From Paenibacillus sp. UNC451MF (GTDB lineage Bacteria; Bacillota; Bacilli; Paenibacillales; NBRC-103111), in contig NZ_JMLS01000024.1 of the NCBI RefSeq assembly GCF_000686845.1, forward strand, positions 1 to 64,000: DNA of 64,000 bases. The letters are read 5' to 3'. The stretch's first letter is position 1; the number at the start of each line of letters is the position of its first letter. Below, piece after piece: positions 36,709 through 45,587 of this stretch. The notes beneath the pieces are model-generated. The model was not told the origin of the DNA. It searched no databases and saw only the letters and a program-made list of their open reading frames with translations. The translations under genes were made by a program, and so were the position numbers.

Positions 36709-37818
36709 TTAGGCGAAGCTTTTATATAAGCGAACCGTCTCTTCTTCTAGATCTACGCCCAGATTCACCCGAACCGCATGGTCGAGCTGCCGGAATATTT
36801 TTAAAGCCTCATTGCGCTTATCTGTATGGATATACAGTTGAATCAAATCTCTGCCGTCTTTCTCCGAATCAGGGGATACCTCCAAAACATGCCTCAGGCT
36901 GTCGGCAGCCAGTAGAGCATTTCCGCACTTCATGAAATAGTTGTAAGCGATCCTCAACGTCTGGATATATTTGGATTTGAGCTCTTCGCGCTTCCACATG
37001 GCCCAATCGAAATCGCACCCCTGCAAATACTCCCCAATATGTAAAACATTCAATCTTTCGTATTGCTTCTCGTCCAAAGCCTCGTTTGATGCCGCTTTTT
37101 CCACTATAGATAAAAATTCAGCTACATCACTTTCCATTGAACTCGTATCTATAACATATCCTTTGCCGACTTTATTCACTTTCAGATTAACGTTATTCGC
37201 CTGAAAGCTTTTGCGTAAATAGGAGATGCAAGTATATAAGTAAGTTCTTGCCTTATCTAATTCGGACTCAGGCCAAATCGAATTAATTATCATTGCGGCA
37301 TCGACTTGATGACCAACATGATGAATTAAAAAAGCGCACAGCTCCTTCTCCTTATTGGTTTTCCAAGGAAGAACTCCGTTTGCTGTCTGTATCTGGAATC
37401 CTCCAAAGCATTGAACGAAAGTTCCAGCTTTATCCTCAGATTTCCTATGGATTTTGCCGGATATGGCTTTCATGCAGCGTGAGACAGTATTCCGCAGCCT
37501 TTCTTTTGTAAAGGGCTTCAATAAGTAGTCCACAGACTGAATTTCAAATGCTTCTACCGCATATTCCGAATAGGCAGTGGTAAACACAATTTCGGTATGG
37601 GGTAAAATGGTCTTGATCCGTCTTGCCGCCTCCATTCCCATCATGCCCGGCATTTGGATATCCAAAAACACAGCGTCTGCCTGCAGCGCTTCAAGAGCCT
37701 CCAGAGCTTGCACCGGATTCGTAAATCGTCCTACAACCGTTACATTACCGATCTCATGCAATAAGATTTCCAAAATATCGAGCGCATTTTCTTCATCATC
37801 GATAAGTATAACGCGCAT
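36709..37818 (-). CDS. Response regulator with SARP output (receiver + wHTH + BTAD)
   Basis: A 369-aa cytoplasmic protein; ATG follows AAGGAGC. The receiver occupies residues 1-120 with acidic pocket D7/D8, phospho-acceptor Asp53 in VFLDIQMPGMMG, and the conserved Thr/Lys (VFTTAYSEYAVEAF; YLLKPF). Residues about 135-235 form an OmpR-like winged helix (WKTNKEKELCAFLIHHVGHQ...INSIWPESELDKARTYLYTC). Residues about 240-369 are the alpha-helical BTAD domain with TPR-like repeats. This is the architecture of SARP-type regulators, which activate from short direct repeats near -35. The likely target is the promoter at 33473-33506. The kinase gene 19 bases downstream is its partner. Confidence 0.92.
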   Translation of the reverse strand: MRVILIDDEENALDILEILLHEIGNVTVVGRFTNPVQALEALEALQADAVFLDIQMPGMMGMEAARRIKTILPHTEIVFTTAYSEYAVEAFEIQSVDYLLKPFTKERLRNTVSRCMKAISGKIHRKSEDKAGTFVQCFGGFQIQTANGVLPWKTNKEKELCAFLIHHVGHQVDAAMIINSIWPESELDKARTYLYTCISYLRKSFQANNVNLKVNKVGKGYVIDTSSMESDVAEFLSIVEKAASNEALDEKQYERLNVLHIGEYLQGCDFDWAMWKREELKSKYIQTLRIAYNYFMKCGNALLAADSLRHVLEVSPDSEKDGRDLIQLYIHTDKRNEALKIFRQLDHAVRVNLGVDLEEETVRLYKSFA

Positions 37819-37872
37819 TTACCCATTCGCTCCTTTTGTATGGCTACACCTGAAACCATCTTAGCTAAAAGC

Positions 37873-37878
37873 ATTATA
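37873..37878 (-). promoter_or_regulatory. -10 box of the regulator/kinase operon
   Basis: TATAAT on the minus strand, 55 bases before the regulator ATG. No good -35 hexamer at 17 bp, so the promoter may be weak or activator-dependent. Confidence 0.45.
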
Positions 37879-38038
37879 CAATGAGGTTTCTTTATAAATC
37901 TACTGGTTCTACACCAAAACCAATGCTTTGTCCCTCAGTCCACTGCATCGCATGTAAAATAGACCAACCGAAAATCACCGGTTAGCCTCATCTTATGAGG
38001 GACCGCCCACAGCAGCCCCTTCATTTATGAATCTATCA

Positions 38039-38893
38039 TTATTTTAAACTTTGGGTAAAACCTGTTCTCCATGTCGGATATAGCGGCAACCAACCATACT
38101 CGTTGCGGGCTTTGGCATTCGACGCCCCCCGTTCTCCTCTATTGCTTCCCGGCTGATATTCCGGGGCAGGGGCTTGCAGGGCATCGGCATAGATCGCCAG
38201 CCATTCTTTGCCTGAAGCAGGCTCGTCATCTACGATGTTAACCGGGCCAGCAGGCCAATCCAGCGCCAGCACGGCAGCGTTCGCGGCATCCTCCACATGA
38301 AGGAAGGATGTAATTCCGTCCGTTGCTTTTACTTGCTGCTGTCGTACTCTTTGCGCCATAACACCTTTCTTATCGTACCAGGTTTCGGGTCCATAAAACA
38401 TCCCATAGCGGAGAATGACGTGATGCGGCATCTCGGCTACGGCCCCTTCCAATGCTGTGATACCATCTATTGTCGATTTTCTGGGCAATGGAGCCTGGAT
38501 ATCTAGTGGAACTGCCTCTGTGGCAGGACGATCACCGGGTTCATACGCCCAAGCGATACTTTGCGAGATAAAGCGCTCGACCCCCGCCGCCTGTGCAGCA
38601 TCTATCAGATTACGCGTTCCTTCTATTCTAATTCTGCTGTTGTCTTCTAAATTCCAATTGCTTAAAGACGTGAGCTGATGAATGATCACATCCGGCCGTG
38701 CCTCGCCCACCACCGATAGAATCGCCTCTTTATCAAATGCGTCGACAACGACGGGCCTCGCCCCCAGAGCTTGAATGAGGGGCTGGCGTTCTTCGTTATG
38801 AGTCATTCCAGTAACTTCATGACCCGCCTGTACCAATTTTGGAAGCAATAAGCGTCCAATCACACCTGTGGAACCTGCTACGAATATTTTCAT
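38039..38893 (-). CDS. NAD-dependent epimerase/dehydratase-family protein
   Basis: A 284-aa extended SDR protein. The Rossmann NAD(P) loop is FVAGSTGVIGRLLLPKL at the N-terminus, with VIIHQLTSLSN and EGTRNLIDAAQAAGVERFI following. The usual YxxxK catalytic pair is not obvious (the sequence reads SQSIAWAYEP...KSTIDG), so it may be an atypical member such as an NmrA-like sensor or a reductase. The start at 38893 lies 8 bases past the stop of the upstream DUF1697 gene, whose last codons supply GGAGG. The two are translated as a pair. Confidence 0.82.
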   Translation of the reverse strand: MKIFVAGSTGVIGRLLLPKLVQAGHEVTGMTHNEERQPLIQALGARPVVVDAFDKEAILSVVGEARPDVIIHQLTSLSNWNLEDNSRIRIEGTRNLIDAAQAAGVERFISQSIAWAYEPGDRPATEAVPLDIQAPLPRKSTIDGITALEGAVAEMPHHVILRYGMFYGPETWYDKKGVMAQRVRQQQVKATDGITSFLHVEDAANAAVLALDWPAGPVNIVDDEPASGKEWLAIYADALQAPAPEYQPGSNRGERGASNAKARNEYGWLPLYPTWRTGFTQSLK

Positions 38894-38901
38894 ATGAGAT
38901 C

Positions 38902-39462
38902 TCAAGCCTCCATCGCCGTTCCCAAGGCTAACAGTTTATTTACTGTTTTCCAATTACGGATAGTGGCTGGAACATCCAGCTTATGAAGATTGGTTGCCAG
39001 CTTGGAATCGCGAACACTATAGCGGAATAATAGGTAAATCTCTCGCCCCACGATGTGATACATATCATTCTCACTTTGGTATCCCTTCAGCCGCTCCGCC
39101 TTTTCCGGCAATGGCTCTTCCAGCAAAAACGAGACATACAAGCTTTCTGCATCTGACGCTGCCTCCGCTTCGGCCACTTCCTCATCCGAGAACGGACAAT
39201 GAGCAGCAATCCTTTTCAGCTCATCAAAAGTCCTTAGTACAACCGTTATGGAAAACCCAAAAGCCGCTTCCAATCTATGCTCGATCCGTTCGCGCAGCGG
39301 CTCTTCCTCCTCATTCGCTTCAAACAGCACATTGCCGCTCTGTATATAGGTTTGTACCCTGCTTAATCCACCCATTAATTCGAGGGTCTGCTTCAAATCC
39401 GCCATCTTGACTTTATTTTTGCCACCTACATTAATTCCTCGCAGTAAGGCGATATATATCAT
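38902..39462 (-). CDS. DUF1697 protein
   Basis: A 186-aa protein starting MIYIALLRGINVGGKNKVKM, the hallmark of DUF1697, with YIQSGNVLF and a C-terminal DVPATIRNWKTVNKLLAL. AAGAGGG lies 6 bases before the chosen ATG; an ATG two codons earlier is also possible. The family is common in bacteria, cytoplasmic, and has no established function. It forms a two-gene unit with the epimerase downstream. Confidence 0.9.
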   Translation of the reverse strand: MIYIALLRGINVGGKNKVKMADLKQTLELMGGLSRVQTYIQSGNVLFEANEEEEPLRERIEHRLEAAFGFSITVVLRTFDELKRIAAHCPFSDEEVAEAEAASDAESLYVSFLLEEPLPEKAERLKGYQSENDMYHIVGREIYLLFRYSVRDSKLATNLHKLDVPATIRNWKTVNKLLALGTAMEA

Positions 39463-39569
39463 CTTCATCCCTCTTCTTTCAATGCGAATCTTGACTTCTA
39501 GCACGCATCACATGAAGTAGTATAAACCATCTTGACTGACAACCATGGGCAGTGGATCCCATGCAAAGG

Positions 39570-40184
39570 TTATCTTGCCTTCGCAACAACTCGCGCCATA
39601 GAAGAATCCGCTTTAATATTTAGCGGCAGAGCTATAATTTCAAACGATGGTACCTGCAACAGCTGTTCTACATTCGTTAAGTTTTCGATAATCAGAATCT
39701 CGTTATGAAACAAACGCTTATGAACTTCAAAGGGATACTGATCCGGCGAAGGCAAATCCAAGCCGATCATTTTCACTTGCTTTCTGATGAGCAGCTCTGC
39801 AAATTCAACGGTCAGCACGGGATGATCCGAATAATACTTGGGCTGTCCGTAATATTGACTGTACCCTGTATACAAAATGACGATTTGCCTCTGCTTAATA
39901 AGCTGTTCGTACTCTTTCTTGTAATCTATTATGGTTTCTTGGGACACATCGATCAGACATGCTTCTCCTATAAAAGTATCCACAGGAAATTGATTAAGAT
40001 ACTTGTCACAATCGATAAGATGCATAGGTCCGTCTATGTGGGTGCCTGCATGCATGTTTACGGATAATTGATGGTTGTTGTAACCATCCTGCTTAAATTG
40101 CTTGGATTGCACCAATACAGTTTCCGCATCTCCGGGATATACGGACATTCCATCATGGATGGTATGCGAAAGGTCTATGAACAT
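39570..40184 (-). CDS. Cyclase-family (kynurenine formamidase-like) hydrolase
   Basis: A 204-aa protein with the metal-binding motif HAGTHIDGPMH (residues about 45-55) and a second conserved site GLDLPSPDQYPFEVHKRLF. The family hydrolyses amides such as N-formylkynurenine or related substrates and uses a metal. There are no tryptophan-catabolic neighbours, so the substrate is uncertain. The gene starts 12 bases past the cupin gene stop and probably shares its transcript. Confidence 0.85.
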   Translation of the reverse strand: MFIDLSHTIHDGMSVYPGDAETVLVQSKQFKQDGYNNHQLSVNMHAGTHIDGPMHLIDCDKYLNQFPVDTFIGEACLIDVSQETIIDYKKEYEQLIKQRQIVILYTGYSQYYGQPKYYSDHPVLTVEFAELLIRKQVKMIGLDLPSPDQYPFEVHKRLFHNEILIIENLTNVEQLLQVPSFEIIALPLNIKADSSMARVVAKAR

Positions 40185-40196
40185 CCTTTCTTAACC

Positions 40197-40643
40197 TCAT
40201 TTCTTTTCAGCACTCAGTGAAAATAGACTGTCCGGGTCCAGATGTTTAGTCAGCTGATCCAGCTCCGGTGAAGGAAACCAGTCATTTTCCAGATAATCGC
40301 CATATTTTATAGTGTGTATGACTGAATTGGATGAGAGGTAAATGTTATGCCAAACCAGAGGAGTAAAGGTGATGCTCTCTCCTTGCTTTAATACACCTAG
40401 CTTAAACTCCCTGTCCTTCTTTATAGCATAGGCTATCCATCCTGATTGCACTACATAAAATTCGGACACCGACTTATGATAGTGACTGTTCTGCCAAGCA
40501 CCATCTTCCGAAGCGACCGTTCGGCAATAGGAACTTCCGTCCTGGGAACAATTGAGCCTGAACCTGCGCTCCCCGTTTTCCATCAAATCGAATTTAGTTG
40601 CTACTCCAAACAAAGACGCTTCTTCTTCAGAAATGCGGATCAT
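40197..40643 (-). CDS. Cupin-domain protein
   Basis: A 148-aa protein. A single cupin barrel is visible from SHYHKSVSEFYVVQSGWIAY (HxH...E metal motif 1) to GESITFTPLVWHNIYL (motif 2 with a His). It is probably a metal-binding sensor or small-molecule enzyme. It lies just upstream of the cyclase gene in the same direction, so a common pathway is possible. Confidence 0.82.
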   Translation of the reverse strand: MIRISEEEASLFGVATKFDLMENGERRFRLNCSQDGSSYCRTVASEDGAWQNSHYHKSVSEFYVVQSGWIAYAIKKDREFKLGVLKQGESITFTPLVWHNIYLSSNSVIHTIKYGDYLENDWFPSPELDQLTKHLDPDSLFSLSAEKK

Positions 40644-40691
40644 TTAAACACCTCCATAGGGTGAAGCAACCTTCTAGGCTGCCTGTAGCGC

Positions 40692-41177
40692 TCATTCATT
40701 ATCCAGCATGCTTTTGATCATTTTAAAATTAACCAATTGAATGCCTCTACGCTCTACAACCTGCGACTCTATGACCCGGTATCCATGCCTTTCAAAAAAA
40801 GGTCTGGCCGTAATGCTCGCCTCTGTATCGATTTCGGCAAGCCCTAATGCTCGGGCCTCGGTCTCCAAAGTATTCACTAAAGCGGTAGCGATGCCTTGTC
40901 TTTGAAAATCCTTGTGAACGTACAGCCGGTCTAAATGCCCTTCCGATGTCATGTCAGAAAAACCGACGATCATTCCGCCGCCAATTTCAGCAACATAAGT
41001 ACTGTTGCGGCTCAACGAGTCTCTCCAGGTTGCCAGCTTGAGCATCTCCTCATCTCTAGGTGCCCAAGCGTCCAGCTGCTCTTGAGAGTAATCCCTGCCG
41101 TTCACCGAATGCACGGTTTCATAAAACAACGCGACTATTGGACTCGTATCGGAGGCTTGGAACTTTCTAATTATCAT
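40692..41177 (-). CDS. GNAT-family N-acetyltransferase
   Basis: A 161-aa protein. LDRLYVHKDFQRQGIATALVNTLE contains the acetyl-CoA pyrophosphate loop (Q/R-x-x-G-x-A). The N-terminus reads MIIRKFQASDTSPIVALF, and the C-terminal strand block is ARPFFERHGYRVIE. It resembles YafP-type acetyltransferases. The substrate is unknown. The start is preceded by AAGGAGGAAATGAC. Confidence 0.88.
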   Translation of the reverse strand: MIIRKFQASDTSPIVALFYETVHSVNGRDYSQEQLDAWAPRDEEMLKLATWRDSLSRNSTYVAEIGGGMIVGFSDMTSEGHLDRLYVHKDFQRQGIATALVNTLETEARALGLAEIDTEASITARPFFERHGYRVIESQVVERRGIQLVNFKMIKSMLDNE

Positions 41178-41378
41178 GTCATTTCCTCCTTTTCCACAAG
41201 GAAATCATTACCATTGCCATTTGTTTAAGTATATTATAATTGTTTATTTTTTGCAGCGAATGCTTGGATTGTTCTTGCTACATAGGATTGTATCACATTT
41301 GCCTATGGATCCGGGCAGGCTGCCACGTCAGCCTGTTTTTTTGTTTCCACGAGATCATGACTATTTGCTTATTGCAAT

Positions 41379-41430
41379 ATACAGTCGCATTGTATATAGT
41401 ATAACTATACAGTTGAACGATATACAGTTG
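41379..41430 (+). promoter_or_regulatory. Repeated ATACAGTYG boxes upstream of padR (likely PadR operator)
   Basis: ATACAGTCG (41379), ATACAGTTG (41407) and ATACAGTTG (41422) are near-identical. Two are also part of ATACA...TGTAT inverted repeats, and a TATAGT-ATA-ACTATA near-palindrome lies between. The cluster overlaps the probable promoter and ends 24 bases before the padR ATG, fitting autoregulation. Confidence 0.55.
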
Positions 41431-41453
41431 TATTGAATAAAAGGAGAGAGCAT

Positions 41454-41765
41454 ATGAGTCGTGATAAAAATTTGCCACTGACGGAAACCGTTTATTATAT
41501 TCTTTTGGCTTTAGTGGAACCGGCGCATGGATACTTAATTATGCAAAAGGTGGAGGAGCTCAGCGGCGGGCAGGTCAGAATGGCGGCCGGCACACTTTAC
41601 GGAGCGGTCGAGAATCTGGTGAAGCTGAAATTCATACAACCTGTCCAAAGCGAAGATAGTCGACGCAAGGTTTATTCCATAACAGAAAAAGGAAAAGAAA
41701 TGTTAAGGCTCGACTTTGAAAGAATGAATCACATGATTGAAGTGACAAAAAATATTCTGAAATGA
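41454..41765 (+). CDS. PadR-family transcriptional regulator
   Basis: A 103-aa protein; ATG 41454 follows AAAGGAGAG. PadR winged-helix pattern: LTETVYYILLALVEPAHGYLI, MAAGTLYGAVENLVKLKFI, SRRKVYSITEKGKEML. The short C-terminal helix makes it a subfamily-2 member. It lies 9 bases upstream of a DUF2812 gene, a pairing often seen in Bacillota, and probably controls that operon and itself. Confidence 0.92.
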   Translation: MSRDKNLPLTETVYYILLALVEPAHGYLIMQKVEELSGGQVRMAAGTLYGAVENLVKLKFIQPVQSEDSRRKVYSITEKGKEMLRLDFERMNHMIEVTKNILK

Positions 41766-41774
41766 GGAATCAAG

Positions 41775-42392
41775 ATGAGAAAATATAAGTTTTTCATTGA
41801 TTTTGATAAAGAGGAACAATGGCTTAATGAGATGGCCCGGCAAGGCTATACACTCACTAAAAAATCAATCGGTTATGAGTTTCAACAGGTCCCCCCAACC
41901 AATACGGTCATCAAGATGGATTATCGGACATTTAAAAAACAAGACGATTTTGAAGACTATCGCGCCCTGTTTGAAGACTTCGGCTGGAAACACATTGCAG
42001 GAACAAAGAGCTCTGGAGCTCAATACTTCAAGAGTATAGATGAAAACGAAAATCAAGATATTTTCTCAGACGCCGATTCCAAAGCCAGCCGATATAAAAG
42101 AATATCTCAGATGTGGATCTCGTTGGCTTCATGCTTCATCTGTTTATTTGCCGTCTTAGTTTCAACCGACTCCATTAAAGTGGGAGCTCTTCTGAATCCG
42201 AAATTATTATATTTTACTCCGGGACTATGGGAGAAAACGGGATCTGCCTTTTGGAATGCCTTTTTCTTTGAAACGCCGTTTGTGTTATTTAGAGGTTTCT
42301 TCTGGTTGCTCATTCCGATGATGATAACGTTTTATCTTATCTTTGCATATAAAGCGAATAAACAATACTTGAAAACACATGAAGATAAGTAA
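41775..42392 (+). CDS. DUF2812 membrane protein
   Basis: A 205-aa protein. The cytoplasmic N-terminal part, KYKFFIDFDKEEQWLNEMAR followed by GYTL, is the DUF2812 signature. Two membrane helices follow (about 113-130 and 172-195), and the C-terminus is cytoplasmic and Lys-rich. Such genes are regulated by an adjacent PadR and are suspected to take part in envelope stress or lipid/drug response, but no function is proven. Confidence 0.85.
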   Translation: MRKYKFFIDFDKEEQWLNEMARQGYTLTKKSIGYEFQQVPPTNTVIKMDYRTFKKQDDFEDYRALFEDFGWKHIAGTKSSGAQYFKSIDENENQDIFSDADSKASRYKRISQMWISLASCFICLFAVLVSTDSIKVGALLNPKLLYFTPGLWEKTGSAFWNAFFFETPFVLFRGFFWLLIPMMITFYLIFAYKANKQYLKTHEDK

Positions 42393-42412
42393 CGGTCCCT
42401 TTACTACTTCAT

Positions 42413-42439
42413 AAAGAAAGAGCCGTCGAAAACGGCTCT
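42413..42439. terminator. Terminator between convergent DUF2812 and pepE genes
   Basis: AGAGCCGT (42419-42426) pairs with ACGGCTCT (42432-42439). On the minus strand the stem is followed by TTTCTTT, so it best serves the pepE remnant. Confidence 0.65.
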
Positions 42440-42499
42440 CTACAGTTATGGTAAGGCATATAAACAGTTTGTATTCATCCGATAAGCGAGCATCATCTA

Positions 42500-43073
42500 T
42501 TAACCTAAATGAAACGTTCGGTCACGAACTATTTTACTAACAGTATTCCCATGGATGCAAATGGCCTCATGGTCTGCAAGTCTATGAACCTCGCATTGAT
42601 GGTTCGCTTCAAATTGCCGTATTCTTTCCTCATGGGATTTCTCATCCGGAAACTTATCTTCTCTCCCATAGTGTGGAAAAATGATCATTTCATTCAAATG
42701 AAGCGCATCTAGGTTACTCATCCCAACCTGATTAAAATCGGGAGTGAAGTGATCGACAATACGAATATCCGGCCCTAAAACCATGGTCCCGGCACTGATC
42801 CCTACAAGAACTACACCCTTATGACTTAACTCCACAATAAGCTTATCTGCTCCGCTCAAACTCAATATCGATAAAATCGACTCGCCGAAATCCCATCGTT
42901 TCCAAGGCTTTTTTGGCTTTCACCGATGGCCGGGAATGCTCTTTTAATTGAACAGCAGCAGTAGTAATAATGGCCGAGGTCATTTCTCGCGGATCTTGTT
43001 CTAATAAATCAAGGAATGCTTGGGTTACCCGCTCAGTCGGGAAAGCGCAAGAGGTTAATAATAATTTCCGCAT
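42500..43073 (-). pseudogene. pepE: Peptidase E (family S51), internally deleted
   Basis: Reading from 43073, MRKLLLTSCAFPTERVTQAF to VDFIDIEFERSR is the N-terminal half of peptidase E, then the frame stops. In another frame from 42865, GADKLIVELSHKGVVLVGIS and AGTMVLGP carries the catalytic Ser and the rest of the enzyme to 42500. The segment that normally joins them, including the NGGN-type block (roughly 20-25 residues), is missing, and the frame is shifted. The gene is therefore almost certainly dead. An intact copy would cleave Asp-X dipeptides. Confidence 0.8.
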
Positions 43074-43113
43074 TTATTTTCTCCTAAGATCTTATTTAGA
43101 AAGCGTTTTCAAT

Positions 43114-43560
43114 TCATTGTCTTAGTTTAAAGGAATTACGGATTTTCTTTACATCACTAAACATGGACAAATAATGCTGCTTCTTGTTTTCATCATCCGG
43201 GACATATTGGACATCTGAGGGAGTATGGAACGTATACACCGCATCCCCGATCTCGCCAAGCTTGGCAATATGAATGATCTTTGCCAGTTCTTCGCCTTCT
43301 GAATCCCACTTCGCTTTAGGCCATACTTCAATCATAAATAACTGCCCTGCCGGCTCATTGGTCTTATCTGAGAAAGTAATGCGATTTCCGGCTTCAAGCA
43401 CTGTATATTTATCTTTCCACTTTCGGGGAATATCCAGCGTAAAATGCTGTTTGGTATTTTCATATACGATGCTTTGGGACTCCTCATCCTTGTCTGCACA
43501 TGCATTAAGAATACAGAGCGTGGTCAATAACAGTACCAGTACCAATTGTTTGCCTTTCAT
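43114..43560 (-). CDS. Small secreted lipoprotein
   Basis: A 148-aa precursor. A hydrophobic signal is followed by the lipobox LNAC (Cys at about residue 21), so the mature protein is membrane-anchored outside. The mature part starts with an acidic stretch and has the pattern HFTLDIPRKWKDKYTV and ITFSDK, seen in small PsbP-like or YjiA-like stress lipoproteins. No catalytic motif is visible. Single gene; function unknown. Confidence 0.75.
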   Translation of the reverse strand: MKGKQLVLVLLLTTLCILNACADKDEESQSIVYENTKQHFTLDIPRKWKDKYTVLEAGNRITFSDKTNEPAGQLFMIEVWPKAKWDSEGEELAKIIHIAKLGEIGDAVYTFHTPSDVQYVPDDENKKQHYLSMFSDVKKIRNSFKLRQ

Positions 43561-43689
43561 TCACAATCCTCTCCTTCGGCATTCGTTCCGCTGTCCTCAC
43601 TATAATTAGACGTTCTTATATGTAAAAAGTTTCCTTTCGCTAGTTTTATTTTCCGTCAAGAGAGGAAAGTGGATTCCTTATAGGTTAGA

Positions 43690-44424
43690 TTAATCGGCCA
43701 TCTCAATCCATGAAGCAAAAAGGTTCAATCTTTCCTTATCCACATCCTGTCTTCCGTAAGCATCCAGAAATATATCCTTGTATTTATCCGACTTTAAATT
43801 GTAGTTCAACGTCCAAATACCCCAGTAAATATCATAATGTCGGTCTCCTACCCCGCCGTACCCCAGATCAATAAACCCTTTAAGCACGAATCGATCCATA
43901 ATGATATTAGGCAAGCAATAGTCTCCATGAATAATCGCATTGTCGGCAGCCTCATACTTGATTTGCTCTATCATTTGAGAGCTTAAGCTTATTGACGTCT
44001 GTTCATTTAACATCTCTGCAGTTCTATGAGGATAAGGGCAGCCCTCGATAGGCAGTGAGTGCAGCATTCTCAAGTATTCACCGAATACACCCGCTAATTT
44101 ACCGGGATTCCCGATGTGCTCTTCTGCCGTTCCATCCTCTCCCGCTACCGCTTCCGTAAATAAATAATCTTGGTCCGCATCGGATTCATATGCGATGACT
44201 TTAGGGGCAATGGCATGACAGGAGTTCAAAAACCGGGTCATCGCATACTCCCGTTCAAGACTCCCCCGCTTGCTTATTTTGAGATAAGCCTTCTCAGCCC
44301 CCTCAACAAGAAGCGTTCTTGCATTTTCCGAACAGCTGCTGTCATAGATCCTTGCATGTTGCATAAATGGTCTAATGGAGATCGGTACGGTATTTATATT
44401 AAAAGAAATTTCGGTTCTCTTCAT
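43690..44424 (-). CDS. APH(3')-like aminoglycoside phosphotransferase
   Basis: A 244-aa protein. IIHGDYCLPNIIMDRFVLKG supplies the catalytic Asp and the metal-binding Asn, and FIDLGYGGVGDRHYDI the DFG-like Asp. These are the forms found in the kanamycin/neomycin kinase APH(3') family. The nucleotide lysine is likely in KAYLKISKRG. The protein is about 20 residues shorter than typical APH(3'), and ends at WIEMAD without the usual F-terminus, so resistance activity is uncertain. It is next to a nucleotidyltransferase in the same direction (44-base gap). Confidence 0.82.
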   Translation of the reverse strand: MKRTEISFNINTVPISIRPFMQHARIYDSSCSENARTLLVEGAEKAYLKISKRGSLEREYAMTRFLNSCHAIAPKVIAYESDADQDYLFTEAVAGEDGTAEEHIGNPGKLAGVFGEYLRMLHSLPIEGCPYPHRTAEMLNEQTSISLSSQMIEQIKYEAADNAIIHGDYCLPNIIMDRFVLKGFIDLGYGGVGDRHYDIYWGIWTLNYNLKSDKYKDIFLDAYGRQDVDKERLNLFASWIEMAD

Positions 44425-44468
44425 TCTTGGTCGTCCACCTTATATATAAAATTACTAAATAAATTTGC

Positions 44469-45587
44469 TCACATCGATGAGCTTTTCACGAAAGCTTCAA
44501 ATGCCGCAACCGAGTCAAACCGCTGAATTGGCACCCCTTCTGAACGCAAATGATTCTCCAGCCGTTCTTCCAGCTCCAACACAGCCTTCCGCAGAGGTTC
44601 GAAATCCGTCGAGTCCAGAAGAGCGGCCAGGTCCGGATACCCGAATTGCCTGTAATAGTGCCTATATTCTCCTAAGTCCAGCTCCCGCGGCCAGCGTCCG
44701 ATTTCAGCAGCATAAAGAATTCTCGCCAGTTCGTCCTGAAAGCTAATGGCCGCGAAAAATGCCGTTTCGTAATGACCTTGCTCACACGCAGTCAAAATTT
44801 TGTTCAGGACCCCTTTCCCCTCTTCAAAATATCCCTTCATCCGAGCCTTATAGGAATGAACCTTGGGCTGATTTTGGTTCCGTACAGCGAGCAGATGCAC
44901 AGTGTCCGCGACCATCTGTTCACAAGCTTGAACGATTTCATTCGTAGAACGGCTGTACATGATCGTGTCGAGGCACTGCTCCAATGGTTCCGGCTTGACC
45001 GGCAGATTCCTGACTTGCTCGCGAAAATGCCCCCACATGCGTGTGTAATACGTTTGGTTTATCAAAGCAAGAATTTGAAAAAGATCAACACTAACCTCAT
45101 GTGCCAGCGTTCGGCAGTAGGATAAATCCAAATCCAGTCCGGCAAGCCTCATTTTTGTCAAAAGCAGCACGCTATTTCGCAGCACAGCTTCCGCTTTGTT
45201 AATCAGCGCATCGGCATGAGTCGGATCCTTCATTGCCGCCGCGGTATCGCGAAGGCTCAAGAACCGGTCGAAGTCCTCCTCCGCTCGGACATACAGCAAT
45301 TCATAATCTGTAATAATGGTCGTGCTCCAATCCTCCAATGAGGCCATTTTCTCAGCTCTTTCCCAACTGATTGGCCAAAAATCGAAGCTTATTCCATCTA
45401 TAATAAACTGCATCTCCACTTCTCTGCCTCTAGAAGTAGCCGGTATGAAGAAAAAATCCAAGTCTGACCGCTCCGTAGCCCTCCCCTGCAAGTAAGACCC
45501 ATAGTATCCGACGATTGCCACATCTTGCGGGTGATGGTTCCTGATGTGTTTGACCAAAATGTCCGCTACCGCAAAAACATCGACCAT
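44469..45587 (-). CDS. Nucleotidyltransferase-domain protein
   Basis: A 372-aa protein; ATG 45587 has AGGAGG 8 bases upstream. The Pol-beta-like motif GSYLQGRATERSDLDFFF (GS...DxD, residues about 30-47) is the catalytic site of minimal nucleotidyltransferases such as aminoglycoside adenylyltransferases. The long helical C-terminal region (about 110-370) is not a standard AadA/AadE domain. The target may be a small molecule or a protein. Co-directional with an APH-like kinase. Confidence 0.8.
   Translation of the reverse strand: MVDVFAVADILVKHIRNHHPQDVAIVGYYGSYLQGRATERSDLDFFFIPATSRGREVEMQFIIDGISFDFWPISWERAEKMASLEDWSTTIITDYELLYVRAEEDFDRFLSLRDTAAAMKDPTHADALINKAEAVLRNSVLLLTKMRLAGLDLDLSYCRTLAHEVSVDLFQILALINQTYYTRMWGHFREQVRNLPVKPEPLEQCLDTIMYSRSTNEIVQACEQMVADTVHLLAVRNQNQPKVHSYKARMKGYFEEGKGVLNKILTACEQGHYETAFFAAISFQDELARILYAAEIGRWPRELDLGEYRHYYRQFGYPDLAALLDSTDFEPLRKAVLELEERLENHLRSEGVPIQRFDSVAAFEAFVKSSSM

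Noticed and set aside
44469-44950. Plus-strand ORFs opposite the nucleotidyltransferase
   Set aside because: No start signals; sequence follows the codon pattern of the minus-strand gene.
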